A stretch of DNA of 57,996 bases from Caballeronia glebae (GCF_001545035.1 NZ_FCOJ02000047.1:1-57996), one strand, 5' to 3'. Positions 1 to 8,069 are shown, counted from the first letter of the stretch. The notes: a model not told the origin generated them from the sequence alone. Program-made: numbers and translations.

Positions 1-351
1 GCCGGAAACCTGAGGGGCGGGCGTGGGAGCCGCCGCAGCTGCGGGCGCGGGCGCGGCGGCGGGCTTTTCCGGCGCGGGCGCGGGCGCCGCTGCCGACGCC
101 GACGCCTTCGCTTCCGTATCGATGACCGCGATCACTTCATCCGCGTGAACGATGTCGCCTGCTTTTTTCAGGACTTCCACGAGCGCGCCGGCCGATGGCG
201 CGGGCACTTCGAGCACGACCTTGTCCGTTTCCAGTTCGATGAGGATTTCGTCCTGCGCCACGGCGTCGCCCGCATTTTTCTTCCACGGCAACATCGTCGC
301 TTCGGTGACGGATTCGGAAAGTTGCGGAACCTTGACTTCAACCCTGGCCAT
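1..351 (-). CDS. odhB: 2-oxoglutarate dehydrogenase E2 (dihydrolipoyl succinyltransferase), N-terminal part
   Basis: E2 core subunit of the 2-oxoglutarate dehydrogenase complex, which transfers the succinyl group to CoA in the TCA cycle (cytoplasm). The visible 117 residues start MARVEVKVPQLSESV and form a lipoyl domain with the lipoylation motif ETDKVVLEV. An Ala/Pro-rich flexible linker follows, as expected before the subunit-binding and catalytic domains, which lie outside the window. The start is ATG at 351, preceded by an AAGGAG ribosome-binding site. N-terminal sequence favours odhB/sucB over aceF, which usually carries more than one lipoyl domain. The gene is truncated only by the window edge. 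Confidence 0.9.
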   Translation of the reverse strand, partial: MARVEVKVPQLSESVTEATMLPWKKNAGDAVAQDEILIELETDKVVLEVPAPSAGALVEVLKKAGDIVHADEVIAVIDTEAKASASAAAPAPAPEKPAAAPAPAAAAAPTPAPQVSG

Positions 352-510
352 TCAGATTCTCCTTGTGAGCGATGCGTCGCGATGGGCGTGCCTTCTGTAC
401 GCGGCCTCGTCCGGCCGGCCCGACCCGCCGAAGGACACAAGGATACGCCGTGTGCGGACCGTGCGCGCGCGGTGTGGCCCTCGGCATTCGTCGATCCGGT
501 TTTTCGCCCT

Positions 511-534
511 CGTTATATTCGGTGGTATATTACG
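511..534. promoter_or_regulatory. ModE-like operator, site 1
   Basis: Inverted repeat with arms CGTTATAT (511-518) and ATATTACG (527-534) separated by exactly 8 nt; one position breaks the symmetry. ModE operators are A/T-rich inverted repeats with arms of this CGnTATAT type. It lies between odhB (minus) and the DUF2325 gene (plus), about 95 bp before the DUF2325 start. A second site with the same layout is at 3455-3478, and a ModE-type regulator gene lies between them. Binding is inferred. Confidence 0.65.
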
Positions 535-627
535 AAGCACGAATCGATTGACCCGTCGACGAGAAGACCCGGCGCAAGTCCCGAAAGCACGCGCCTTCCG
601 GCCCAGCCGATCGAGCACGAGGTGATC

Positions 628-1938
628 ATGCAAACCCCTCCGTTTCAACTCGCCCGCACGAGCGCGCCTGGCGCACGCGATGCCTGCTGTCAGCCGAGCG
701 AAGCCCATTTGCGCGCGTTGCGCCGGCGCGCGCGGCTCGCCGAACTGGATTCGCATCTGCATTGCTCGGTGATCGGCACCTGTCTTTCGACCGGCGAACT
801 GCGCAAGCTCGCGCCGAAGTTCACCGATCTCGACCGCTATCACGCAAGCGATCTGGAGATTCATCACGCCTCCGTCGAACTCGCGATTGCGGGCGGTGCG
901 GGCGCGAAGGCGCTGAACAAGGCGCTCGACGAGCGCTATGCCGGTGCGATCCGCCGGTTCGACGCCGCGCGCGATCCGCAGGCGCTGCTCGATTTGTGGA
1001 ACGATGCGTTGAAATCCGGCGATATTCCGCCCGCGTATTGGGCGGTGATGTCGCATCCGCACGCGACCATCGAAGTGCGCCAGTCCGCGTTCGGCGAACT
1101 GCATATGCTGTCGCATCTGGTCGGGGCGGCGAATCGCGCGGATATCCGGCGGCTCGTCGCGCTCGAAGCGGAGAATCAGGAACTCAAGGAAAAAGTCGAA
1201 CGGCAGCAGGCGCGTCTCATCGAATTGAGCGCGGAACGTGACGCCAGCGTTAAACAGTCGAACGAGCAAGCGCTGCAGCTTGCCGCGCTCGCGGACCGCA
1301 AGGCGTATTTGTCGACGGCGCAACTCGAAGCCGAAGTCGAGCGCCTGCGCGAAAAGGTCGAAGACGGCGAATTACGGCTCGCGCTGCACACGAGCCGCCG
1401 CGCGGCCGCCGAGCAGCGCGCACTGCGGGACGAGGACGAGACGCGCGCGTTGCGCAACAAACTGGGCGACGCGCAGGCGCTACTCAAGATCGTGCAGGCC
1501 GAATGCACGGCGCTCGAACGCGCGACGCTCGATGCTGGCGATCGTCCCGATGCACGACAACGCGCCGTCGAATGGGTGAGCGGCAAGCGCATCGTCTATG
1601 TTGGTGGAAGGCCGAATTCGAATGCGGTGCTGAAGGCGCTGGTGCAGGCCGCGGGCGGGGAGTTGATCGTGCACGATGGCGGCATCGAGGATCGCAAGGG
1701 CCTGCTCGCGGCCGCGCTGCCGAACGCGGATGTCGTGCTGTTTCCCGTCGATTGCATCGATCACGATTCGATGAGCATGCTCAAGCGTGTCTGCGAGCGG
1801 CATGGCGTGGAATATTCGCCGTTGCGCACGGCGAGCGTCGCGAGTTTCGTGGAGTTCGCCGCGCGGCTTACCGCCAGCGCCCAGGCGACGCACCCGAGCG
1901 CGCCGCCGCCGTCGGCGTTCTGCCTACGTCACGGTTAG
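628..1938 (+). CDS. DUF2325 protein with His/Cys-rich N-terminus and coiled coil
   Basis: A 436-residue protein of unknown function. Residues 40-165 hold conserved-looking His and Cys clusters: HLHC around 43-46, C52, HPH at 143-145, and H159/H163. Residues 172-300 are a strong heptad-type coiled coil. Residues 320-412 are the DUF2325 domain (KRIVYVGG near the start, PVDCIDHDSM near 374-383). ATG 628 is chosen because it follows a GAGG stretch and begins a normal N-terminus; the reading frame stays open back to 145, but that part overlaps odhB on the other strand. Its stop overlaps by 4 bp the stop of the convergent ModE-like gene. The promoter carries a ModE-like operator, so a role in Mo response is inferred; the His/Cys clusters could bind metal. 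Confidence 0.8.
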   Translation: MQTPPFQLARTSAPGARDACCQPSEAHLRALRRRARLAELDSHLHCSVIGTCLSTGELRKLAPKFTDLDRYHASDLEIHHASVELAIAGGAGAKALNKALDERYAGAIRRFDAARDPQALLDLWNDALKSGDIPPAYWAVMSHPHATIEVRQSAFGELHMLSHLVGAANRADIRRLVALEAENQELKEKVERQQARLIELSAERDASVKQSNEQALQLAALADRKAYLSTAQLEAEVERLREKVEDGELRLALHTSRRAAAEQRALRDEDETRALRNKLGDAQALLKIVQAECTALERATLDAGDRPDARQRAVEWVSGKRIVYVGGRPNSNAVLKALVQAAGGELIVHDGGIEDRKGLLAAALPNADVVLFPVDCIDHDSMSMLKRVCERHGVEYSPLRTASVASFVEFAARLTASAQATHPSAPPPSAFCLRHG

Positions 1939-2336
1939 GGCTTGAGCAACCGCGTGAGCGATTCGATTTGTCCGGCGCACGCGGCTTGCGCCCGCGCTTC
2001 GACATCGCGATAAAGCCGGACGATGCTCTCGCCGACGGGTGTCAGCACGCAGCCGCCGCCGCTTTGTCCGCCTTGCTCGGAAATGGTCGCGGGCGATTCG
2101 AGCGAGCGATTGAGTTCGTCGATGAGCAGCCACGCGCGCCGGTACGACATGTCGAGGCTGCGCGCCGCCGCCGAGATCGAACCGTGCTTGCGCACCGCTT
2201 CGAGCAGCGAAACCTTGCCCGGACCGATTGCGATGGTCTCGCCTTTCATGACGCGCATGCGAAAGCGCACTTCGGCGGGCAGATTCGCCGCGTCCGTTCC
2301 CGATGCGCTTTCCGGTGTTTTCAGGGTCGTCGCCAT
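1935..2336 (-). CDS. ModE-type regulator, DNA-binding domain only
   Basis: A 133-residue winged helix-turn-helix protein matching the N-terminal domain of ModE and related LysR-like domains. GKVSLLEAVRKHGSISAAAR leads into the recognition helix MSYRRAWLLIDELN (about 63-76), followed by a Gly-rich wing (QGGQSGGG, 89-96) and VLTPVGE. Full ModE is about 260 residues and carries molybdate-binding TOBE/Mop domains; these are absent, so the protein cannot bind molybdate in the usual way. It is the third gene of the minus-strand operon after the molybdopterin-domain gene and nifQ, 57 bp below nifQ. It is the likely ligand of the two ModE-like boxes at 511-534 and 3455-3478 (inference). Confidence 0.8.
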   Translation of the reverse strand: MATTLKTPESASGTDAANLPAEVRFRMRVMKGETIAIGPGKVSLLEAVRKHGSISAAARSLDMSYRRAWLLIDELNRSLESPATISEQGGQSGGGCVLTPVGESIVRLYRDVEARAQAACAGQIESLTRLLKP

Positions 2337-2393
2337 GCCCGAGAGAATACACGAAGGAAATCGGACGGACGTTTCATGGCGGGCGTGCCGGCG

Positions 2394-2942
2394 TTATCGG
2401 TTCTCCGGATAGCAGAATCCGAAATCCTCGCATCCGGGACACCCCGGCGCGCAGGTCGGCTCGACGCCCCGCGCGTGCGCGACTTCCTGCGCGAGAAACT
2501 TTTTCCAGCGCATATTCGTGACGTTACGCGCGATGAGATCGGGATAGTGGCGGCCGAGCATGTCGGTGACGTCGTCGCGGCCGCCGAGACCCAAGTCGCG
2601 CCACAGGTGATCGGGACGCAGCGACGCGGCCGAAATGATCGTCGCGAGACAAAGCGCATCCTGCCGATGGCGCGTCGCCGAGCGGTCGTGCCACATCAGC
2701 AGTCCGCGCAGATCGCGCACGAACGCCCAGTGCGGCGTGGCGTGCATCGCGCCCGGCGGACGATCCATCGGCGCGCCCGGGAAATGACGGCTGGCCAGCG
2801 CCGAGAATGTGCCGGCGTCGAGTCCGAGCAGAAGCAGATCGTTCGATTCGATGCGCGCGCCGATGAGCCGCGCGAACAGCACAGTATCGGACGAATCGGG
2901 ATTTGCCGCGTGCGCGAGCAGCGCACGCGCGGACGCGTTCAT
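2394..2942 (-). CDS. nifQ: NifQ family molybdenum-donor protein
   Basis: NifQ is an Fe-S/Mo protein that supplies molybdenum for nitrogenase FeMo-cofactor assembly. This 182-residue protein has the normal family length and C-terminus: NMRWKKFL (142-149), then four cysteines C164, C168, C171 and C177 in the segment CAPGCPGCEDFGFC. The ATG at 2942 overlaps the stop of the upstream molybdopterin-domain gene (ATGA), so translation is probably coupled; in-frame sequence further upstream is a shadow of that gene. No nif structural or assembly gene is in the window. Here it sits with Mo-linked genes under a ModE-like box, which suggests a general Mo handling or sensing role (inference). Confidence 0.82.
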   Translation of the reverse strand: MNASARALLAHAANPDSSDTVLFARLIGARIESNDLLLLGLDAGTFSALASRHFPGAPMDRPPGAMHATPHWAFVRDLRGLLMWHDRSATRHRQDALCLATIISAASLRPDHLWRDLGLGGRDDVTDMLGRHYPDLIARNVTNMRWKKFLAQEVAHARGVEPTCAPGCPGCEDFGFCYPENR

Positions 2943-3424
2943 CGATGCGACGCGCCCAGCACGTGCGCATCGACGCGCACGAGGCGCTTCAGATGGCGCG
3001 GCGCGCGCACGGTGTCGGCGCCCGAAACGAGCACAGGCAGGCCATCCCCGATGCCGAGTTCGCGATCCTCGCATTCATACGCGATGATCACCTGCGCGCC
3101 GATCGGCGTATTGAAGAGTTCATGCCACGAAAACGTCACGGCATAGCCGTCGTGCGCGTGCGCGAGAAACACGGTGCGCTTGAAATCGGTGTTGTCCGGG
3201 CGGCGCACGCCCGCGGCGTCGAGCAGCACGCGCAACTGCACGCCGCGATAGCTTCCCATCGGACGAAGGTAGCGGCCCGTGGAAAAGCACACCAGATCGA
3301 ACGGCTCGATGCTCGCGCGCTCGAATTCGCGCAATGCGGCGATGTCGAGCGTGAGCGGCCGCTGCACCGCGCCGCCGATCTCCACGTAGGAACTGCTCTC
3401 AATACTTGGGCTCAGTGACGACAT
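2939..3424 (-). CDS. Small sulfite-oxidase-like molybdopterin-binding domain protein
   Basis: A 161-residue stand-alone domain resembling the molybdopterin-binding fold of sulfite oxidase and MsrP-like enzymes. YVEIGGAVQRPLTLDIAAL is the typical entry of the fold; then come FDLVCFSTG with a cysteine at 46, MGSYRGVQLRVLLDAAGV, and a C-terminal IGDGLPVLVSG segment. In oxidoreductases of this family a cysteine ligates Mo; whether C46 does so here is not clear. No signal peptide, so cytoplasmic. ATG 3424 is chosen because GAGGAA precedes it and because the longer frame (to 3553) would put the ModE-like box inside the coding region. First gene of the operon with nifQ and the ModE-like regulator. 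Confidence 0.7.
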   Translation of the reverse strand: MSSLSPSIESSSYVEIGGAVQRPLTLDIAALREFERASIEPFDLVCFSTGRYLRPMGSYRGVQLRVLLDAAGVRRPDNTDFKRTVFLAHAHDGYAVTFSWHELFNTPIGAQVIIAYECEDRELGIGDGLPVLVSGADTVRAPRHLKRLVRVDAHVLGASHR

Positions 3425-3454
3425 GATTCCTCGAAGCATGGGCCGCGCGAACCG

Positions 3455-3478
3455 CGCTATATCCGAGACTATATTACG
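3455..3478. promoter_or_regulatory. ModE-like operator, site 2
   Basis: Arms CGCTATAT (3455-3462) and ATATTACG (3471-3478) with an 8-nt spacer, the same geometry as the site at 511-534 and an identical right arm. It ends 31 bp upstream of the start of the molybdopterin-domain gene and so lies in the promoter of the minus-strand Mo operon. Likely operator for the ModE-type regulator encoded at the end of that operon (inference). Confidence 0.65.
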
Positions 3479-3720
3479 GGCTTTGGCCGATGACATTTCC
3501 GGGCGCGAATAATCGACATGCCTTGCGGGTAATCCCGGCAGCGAAACCGGCAAACGTGTACTGTTCTAGGCGGGCGCCCGCCGCTGGCGCTCGAACCGGC
3601 GAAGCGTAGTCGAATGCCGGTTGTCTCCCAGTTCCGCCCGCAAGAACGTCGAAGTCACTGCTGAGCGATGCGCCCAGCGTGGCGTCCTGCTCCATACCCT
3701 TTAACAAGAGAGGATTTGTC

Positions 3721-4557
3721 ATGCCGTTCGTCACGACCAAAGATCACGTCGAAATTTTCTACAAGGATTGGGGACCGAAGGACGCGCAACCCATCGTCTT
3801 CCATCATGGCTGGCCGCTTTCTTCGGACGACTGGGATGCGCAGATGCTGTTTTTCGTCCAGAAGGGTTATCGCGTCGTCGCGCACGACCGGCGCGGACAC
3901 GGGCGCTCGTCGCAAGTCTCGGAAGGTCACGACATGGACCACTACGCCGCCGACGCCTTCGCGGTCGTCGAGGCGCTCGATCTCAGGAACGCGGTGCATA
4001 TCGGCCATTCGACGGGAGGCGGGGAAGTCGCCCGCTATGTCGCGAAGCACGGCGAACCGTCGGGACGCGTCGCGAAGGCGGTGCTCGTGAGTGCGGTGCC
4101 ACCGCTCATGCTGAAGACGGAAGCTAACCCGGAAGGCCTGCCTATCGAGGTCTTCGACGGCTTTCGCAAGGCACTCGCCGACAACCGCGCGCAGTTCTTC
4201 ATCGATGTGCCCGCGGGCCCGTTCTACGGCTTCAATCGACCGGGCGCGACGGTGTATCAGGGCGTGATTCAGAACTGGTGGCGTCAGGGCATGATGGGCA
4301 GCGCCAAGGCCCATTACGAGGGCATCAAGGCGTTCTCGGAAACGGATCAGACAGAAGACCTGAAGTCGATCTCCGTCCCTACGCTCGTTCTGCATGGCGA
4401 CGATGACCAGATCGTGCCCATCGCCGACGCCGCGCTGAAGTCCATCGAGTTGCTGAAGAACGGCACGTTGAAAACGTATCCGGGCTTCCCGCACGGCATG
4501 CTGACCGTGAACGCGGACGTTCTCAACGCGGACCTGCTCGCATTCGTGCAGGCCTGA
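3721..4557 (+). CDS. Alpha/beta hydrolase, non-heme chloroperoxidase/arylesterase type
   Basis: A 278-residue cytoplasmic alpha/beta hydrolase. The predicted catalytic triad is S97 in GHSTGG, D229 in HGDDDQIVP and H258 in FPHGM, with oxyanion-hole region HHGWPLS near 28-34. Length and motifs match the cofactor-free haloperoxidase/esterase group, which in practice mostly act as esterases or perhydrolases; the natural substrate is unknown. ATG 3721 is chosen because AGAGAGGA precedes it and MPFVTTKDHVEIFYKDWG is the normal family start. It stands alone between the Mo locus and an MFS gene. Confidence 0.85.
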   Translation: MPFVTTKDHVEIFYKDWGPKDAQPIVFHHGWPLSSDDWDAQMLFFVQKGYRVVAHDRRGHGRSSQVSEGHDMDHYAADAFAVVEALDLRNAVHIGHSTGGGEVARYVAKHGEPSGRVAKAVLVSAVPPLMLKTEANPEGLPIEVFDGFRKALADNRAQFFIDVPAGPFYGFNRPGATVYQGVIQNWWRQGMMGSAKAHYEGIKAFSETDQTEDLKSISVPTLVLHGDDDQIVPIADAALKSIELLKNGTLKTYPGFPHGMLTVNADVLNADLLAFVQA

Positions 4558-4620
4558 GCTTGGATACGGCCGGAGCGAGCCAGCTCGCTTAACAGGCTTC
4601 CATCCACGTTGCGATGAAGT

Positions 4621-4649
4621 GCTCGCGCTTTCCACTGGAAAGCGCGAGC
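4621..4649. repeat. Perfect 13-bp stem-loop downstream of the hydrolase gene
   Basis: Arms 4621-4633 and 4637-4649 (GCTCGCGCTTTCC and its exact complement) enclose a 3-nt loop. A smaller hairpin, AGCGAGC-ca-GCTCGCT, lies just upstream near 4574-4589. No T-tract follows on either strand, so this is not a textbook intrinsic terminator, but it may end or stabilise the hydrolase transcript. It lies in the 233-bp gap before the MFS gene, in which I see no gene. Confidence 0.5.
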
Positions 4650-4790
4650 ACGCTCGAACGCCTCACGACGCCACATTCTTTTGCGCGGACATTGTTCGGC
4701 CGCGCCGGCAAGTCTGTTCAAGTCCCGATGCTTTTTCCCGCGCGCAACCGCGCTTAAAGTCTGGGACTCCAATCTCGCACCAATGCCATC

Positions 4791-6029
4791 ATGCAAATCG
4801 ATACACCATCCGTTGCGGCGTCGTCGCAAGGAGATCCGACGTCGATGCGTCAATGGCTCGCCGTCATTGCCGTGGCCGTGAGCGCGTTCGCGTTCGTGAC
4901 CGCCGAATTCCTGCCGGTCGGATTACTGCCGCAAATCGCACACGACCTCGGCGTGTCGACCGGCGTCGCGGGCCTCATGGTGACGACGCCAGGCGTCATG
5001 GCCGCCATATTCGCGCCGACGCTCATCGTCGGCGCGGGCCGCATGGATCGCCGCCATGTCTTCCTGCTTCTCACGGCGGTGCTCCTCGTCGCGAATCTCG
5101 TGAGCGCCGTCGCGAACAGTCTTCCCGTCATGTTGACCGGGCGCGCTTTGCTCGGCGCCGCGCTGGGCGGTTTCTGGACGCTGGCGACCGCTGCCGCGCC
5201 GCGACTCGTGCAGGCAAAAGACGCGGCCAAGGCGACCGCGACCATTCTCGCCGGCGTGACCTTTGCGACCGTCATCGGCGTGCCGCTCGGAACGTTCATC
5301 GCGTCGTTCGCATCGTGGCGTCTCTCGTTCGCGGCGACCGCGGGACTGGTTGCGGTGGCGCTGGTCGCGCAGGCGCTTCTCGTGCCTTCGTTGCCGTCGG
5401 CGTCGGCACTGCGCATCGCCGATTTCAGGAAGCTGCTCGCACGGCCACACACGCGGTTGAGCATGCTGATGGTCGCGCTCGTTTTCGGCGCGCATTTTTC
5501 GACCTACACCTACATCGCGCCGCTGCTCGAACAGGATTTCTCCCTGAGCGCCATCACGCTGCTGCTTTTCGGATTCGGGCTCATCGGTTTCTTTTCGAAT
5601 GCGTTGATGTCGATGGCGGTATCCACTCATCTCAAGAAGTCCGTCGCGGTGATGGTGTTGTTGTTGCTCGGCGCGATCTCGTCCATGTTGCTGCTCGAAC
5701 ATTCGGCCATCGGCGAAACGGCGGGAATGCTGCTTTGGGGCATCGCGTTCGGCGCGCTGCCGCTGTGTTTCAGCGTGTGGATTCAGCGCGGCACGGCGGA
5801 CCTGCCGGAAGCGGGTTCGGCGATGTTCGTGAGCATCATTCAGGTCGCGATCGCAGTCGGTTCGGCGGTGGGCGGCACAATCGTCGACCGTGCGGGCGTA
5901 CACGCCGACTTCATGCTGGGCCTTGCGCTCGCGCTCGTCGGGCTCGTTACGCTGCAACGGCTCGCCGCATCGGAGAGGCCTGCGGGTTCGTCCGCTTTCA
6001 AGCGCGGATACGACGCCTCGCCCGATTGA
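4791..6029 (+). CDS. MFS transporter, DHA1 (drug/sugar/purine efflux) type
   Basis: Inner-membrane protein of 412 residues with about 12 hydrophobic helices. AEFLPVGLLPQIAHDLGVS in helix 1 is the signature of the AraJ/YdhP/NepI-like efflux branch, and the loop after helix 2 holds GRMDRRHVF in the motif-A position. Substrate cannot be told from sequence. The start ATG 4791 begins a short hydrophilic N-terminus. It is monocistronic as far as can be seen. Confidence 0.85.
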   Translation: MQIDTPSVAASSQGDPTSMRQWLAVIAVAVSAFAFVTAEFLPVGLLPQIAHDLGVSTGVAGLMVTTPGVMAAIFAPTLIVGAGRMDRRHVFLLLTAVLLVANLVSAVANSLPVMLTGRALLGAALGGFWTLATAAAPRLVQAKDAAKATATILAGVTFATVIGVPLGTFIASFASWRLSFAATAGLVAVALVAQALLVPSLPSASALRIADFRKLLARPHTRLSMLMVALVFGAHFSTYTYIAPLLEQDFSLSAITLLLFGFGLIGFFSNALMSMAVSTHLKKSVAVMVLLLLGAISSMLLLEHSAIGETAGMLLWGIAFGALPLCFSVWIQRGTADLPEAGSAMFVSIIQVAIAVGSAVGGTIVDRAGVHADFMLGLALALVGLVTLQRLAASERPAGSSAFKRGYDASPD

Positions 6030-6194
6030 CCGATCGTTTCGCGAAGGCGCGAAATGCCCGTGTCAGGCGCCTGAAAGTGACCGCGCGTGCTGCCGTGAGC
6101 GATACCGTGTCTGCGCTATATTGATCGTCCGGCCCGACGCCATCGCCTTGGGCTCATCGACGGAATATCGACGGACAATCGACGGGAGAAGCGC

Positions 6195-7109
6195 ATGAAG
6201 CGTCGGCTGATGGCGGCAATCGCAACCACGTTGTTCCTCGCGGCGTGCGGATCGGTCGCGCCGGGCGCTGCGGTGCAGAACGTGCCGCTCGCGGGCACGC
6301 CCAACGGCGTCGCCGTGCGCGAATCGGACGGCGCCGTGTTCGTCACCGACGACCGAACCAATGCCATCGTGATGACCACGCATATCGGCGAAGACGACGC
6401 GCCCGCGTTCTCGCTCTACGCGCGCATTCCGGCAGCCGAGAAAGAGCGCACGAGCTTGAGCCAGATCGCGTTCGCGCCGAACGGTCATCTGCTCGTCGAG
6501 CAATTCGGTTTCGGAACGTCCGCCGCAATCTACGATGTCGCGCCGAGCGGTCAGGTCGCGCTCGCGTCGGACACGAATTCCGCGCGCCGGCGTCTGGGCT
6601 TGCTCGTGCTCGACGGCGGCACGTTCGTGTCGAGCTGGTTCATGAAAGAGGGCAGCGCGCCCCCCGAAGGCGGCGTGAGCGTGATTACGCGCGGCACGGC
6701 GCCGCGACAGGTGATCGAGCGCGATATCGTCACCGGATTGGGCAAGCCGGTCGGACTCGCGACGGTCGGCGACATGCTCTACATCAGCGATCAGGCCGCG
6801 AATCGCATCTACAAAGTGGATCTGCAGGCGGCGCGGGCGGCGAGCGCGCCCGTGCCCGCGAGCGATGTCTTCGCGACCGTCGAATCGCCCGACCTGATGG
6901 CCGCGACGCCCGACGGCAGGCTTTACACGAAATGCGGCGCGCACGCCGTATGCAGCTTTTCGAAGCGCGGCCACGCGACGGTCGTCGCGGACGGTTTCGA
7001 ATCGCCGCGCGGCGTCGCGGTGGACGTCGCGCGCAACCGGTTGCTCGCGGTGGACCGGTCGAGCGCGCCGGACAAGCCGAGCGCGCTGCGCGTGGTGCCG
7101 ATCAAATAA
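6195..7109 (+). CDS. Lipoprotein with six-bladed beta-propeller (SMP-30/NHL-like)
   Basis: A 304-residue secreted lipoprotein: signal peptide MKRRLMAAIATTLFLAACG with lipobox LAAC. The mature part shows repeated propeller segments such as GTPNGVAVRESDGAVFVTDD, GKPVGLATVGDMLYISDQ and ESPRGVAVDVARNRLLAVD, typical of SMP-30/gluconolactonase or NHL folds. The enzyme-type metal ligands cannot be assigned, so function is unknown. Start ATG 6195 follows GGGAGAA. It converges on the sugar-binding protein gene with a 12-bp gap. Confidence 0.75.
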   Translation: MKRRLMAAIATTLFLAACGSVAPGAAVQNVPLAGTPNGVAVRESDGAVFVTDDRTNAIVMTTHIGEDDAPAFSLYARIPAAEKERTSLSQIAFAPNGHLLVEQFGFGTSAAIYDVAPSGQVALASDTNSARRRLGLLVLDGGTFVSSWFMKEGSAPPEGGVSVITRGTAPRQVIERDIVTGLGKPVGLATVGDMLYISDQAANRIYKVDLQAARAASAPVPASDVFATVESPDLMAATPDGRLYTKCGAHAVCSFSKRGHATVVADGFESPRGVAVDVARNRLLAVDRSSAPDKPSALRVVPIK

Positions 7110-7121
7110 CGGCGACCGCGC

Positions 7122-8069
7122 TCAACGCGGCGACGACCATCCCTTGTAGCTGCCAATGTTCTCGCGCGTGACGAGCGTCGAGGGCAACAGAATCGTCGCG
7201 TTGGCCGGCTTCTTTCCGTTCATCAGATCGTAGCCGACGCTCACCGCCTGCTGCGCCATCGCCCATGGGTCCTGACTCGCCGATGCCTGAACCATCGTGT
7301 CGGACTTGAGCGCCGTTTCGATATCGGGCGCGCCATCCACCGACGTGATCACGATATTGTTCCGATGCAGTTGCTTCGCCGCGAGGTCCGTGCCGATCGC
7401 TTGCGGATCGTTGATCGCGAACACGCCGTCGAGCTTCGGGAACCGCGTCAGATAACCCTGCATCGCGTTCATGCCGCCTTCGCGCGAGCCTTTCGCGTCC
7501 TGATCGTCGGAGAGAATCTTGATGCCCGGATTCTTCGCGAGCACGCTCTTGCAGCCCTTCACGCGATCGATCACCGCCGAAACCTGCGGCCCGTTCTCGA
7601 TCACCACGTTGCCCTTGCCGTTGAGCTTCTTCGCCAGAAAATCGCAGGAGATTTCGCCTGCCTGCACGTTGTTGGTCTGCACGGTCGCGTCCGCGCCGGC
7701 CGCCGCGACGTCCACCGCGACCACGACGATGCCCGCCTTCTGCGCCTTCTTCACCGCCGGCTCGATCGCTTTCGGATCGACGGCGTTCAGCAGGATGATG
7801 TCGACGTGCGCCGAGATGAAGTTGTCGATCTGCGTGAACTGCTTGTTCATGTCGTAATCCGACGACACCGCTGTCACCTTGGCGTTCGGATTGATCGCCT
7901 TCGCTTTGGCTTCCGCGCCCTTCGTGATCGTGACGAAGTACGGATTGCCGAGCGAGCCGACCGTGATGCCGACCGACTTCAATTGCTTGTCGGCGGCGTG
8001 CGCGGATAGCGACAGGGTGAAACCGAGGGCGAGTGCGACGCTGGCGAAAAGCTTATTGTGCTTGCGCAT
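7122..8069 (-). CDS. Sugar ABC transporter periplasmic binding protein (ribose type)
   Basis: A 315-residue periplasmic protein with a Sec signal peptide ending near AHAADKQ. It belongs to the RbsB-like type I binding-protein family: KSVGITVGSLGNPYFVTI at the start, NAVDPKAIEPAVKKAQKAG, FAINDPQAIG and VDGAPDIETAL. It delivers a monosaccharide to the adjacent permease; the sugar is not known. Last gene of the ROK-ATPase-permease-SBP operon. GGAGAC precedes the ATG. Confidence 0.88.
   Translation of the reverse strand: MRKHNKLFASVALALGFTLSLSAHAADKQLKSVGITVGSLGNPYFVTITKGAEAKAKAINPNAKVTAVSSDYDMNKQFTQIDNFISAHVDIILLNAVDPKAIEPAVKKAQKAGIVVVAVDVAAAGADATVQTNNVQAGEISCDFLAKKLNGKGNVVIENGPQVSAVIDRVKGCKSVLAKNPGIKILSDDQDAKGSREGGMNAMQGYLTRFPKLDGVFAINDPQAIGTDLAAKQLHRNNIVITSVDGAPDIETALKSDTMVQASASQDPWAMAQQAVSVGYDLMNGKKPANATILLPSTLVTRENIGSYKGWSSPR

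Noticed and set aside
145..627. Upstream extension of the DUF2325 frame
   Set aside because: It overlaps odhB on the other strand and contains the ModE-like box; ATG 628 begins a normal protein.
6114..6121. CGCTATAT, a possible third ModE half-site before the lipoprotein gene
   Set aside because: The expected second arm 8 nt away is absent on both sides; a lone 8-mer is not enough.
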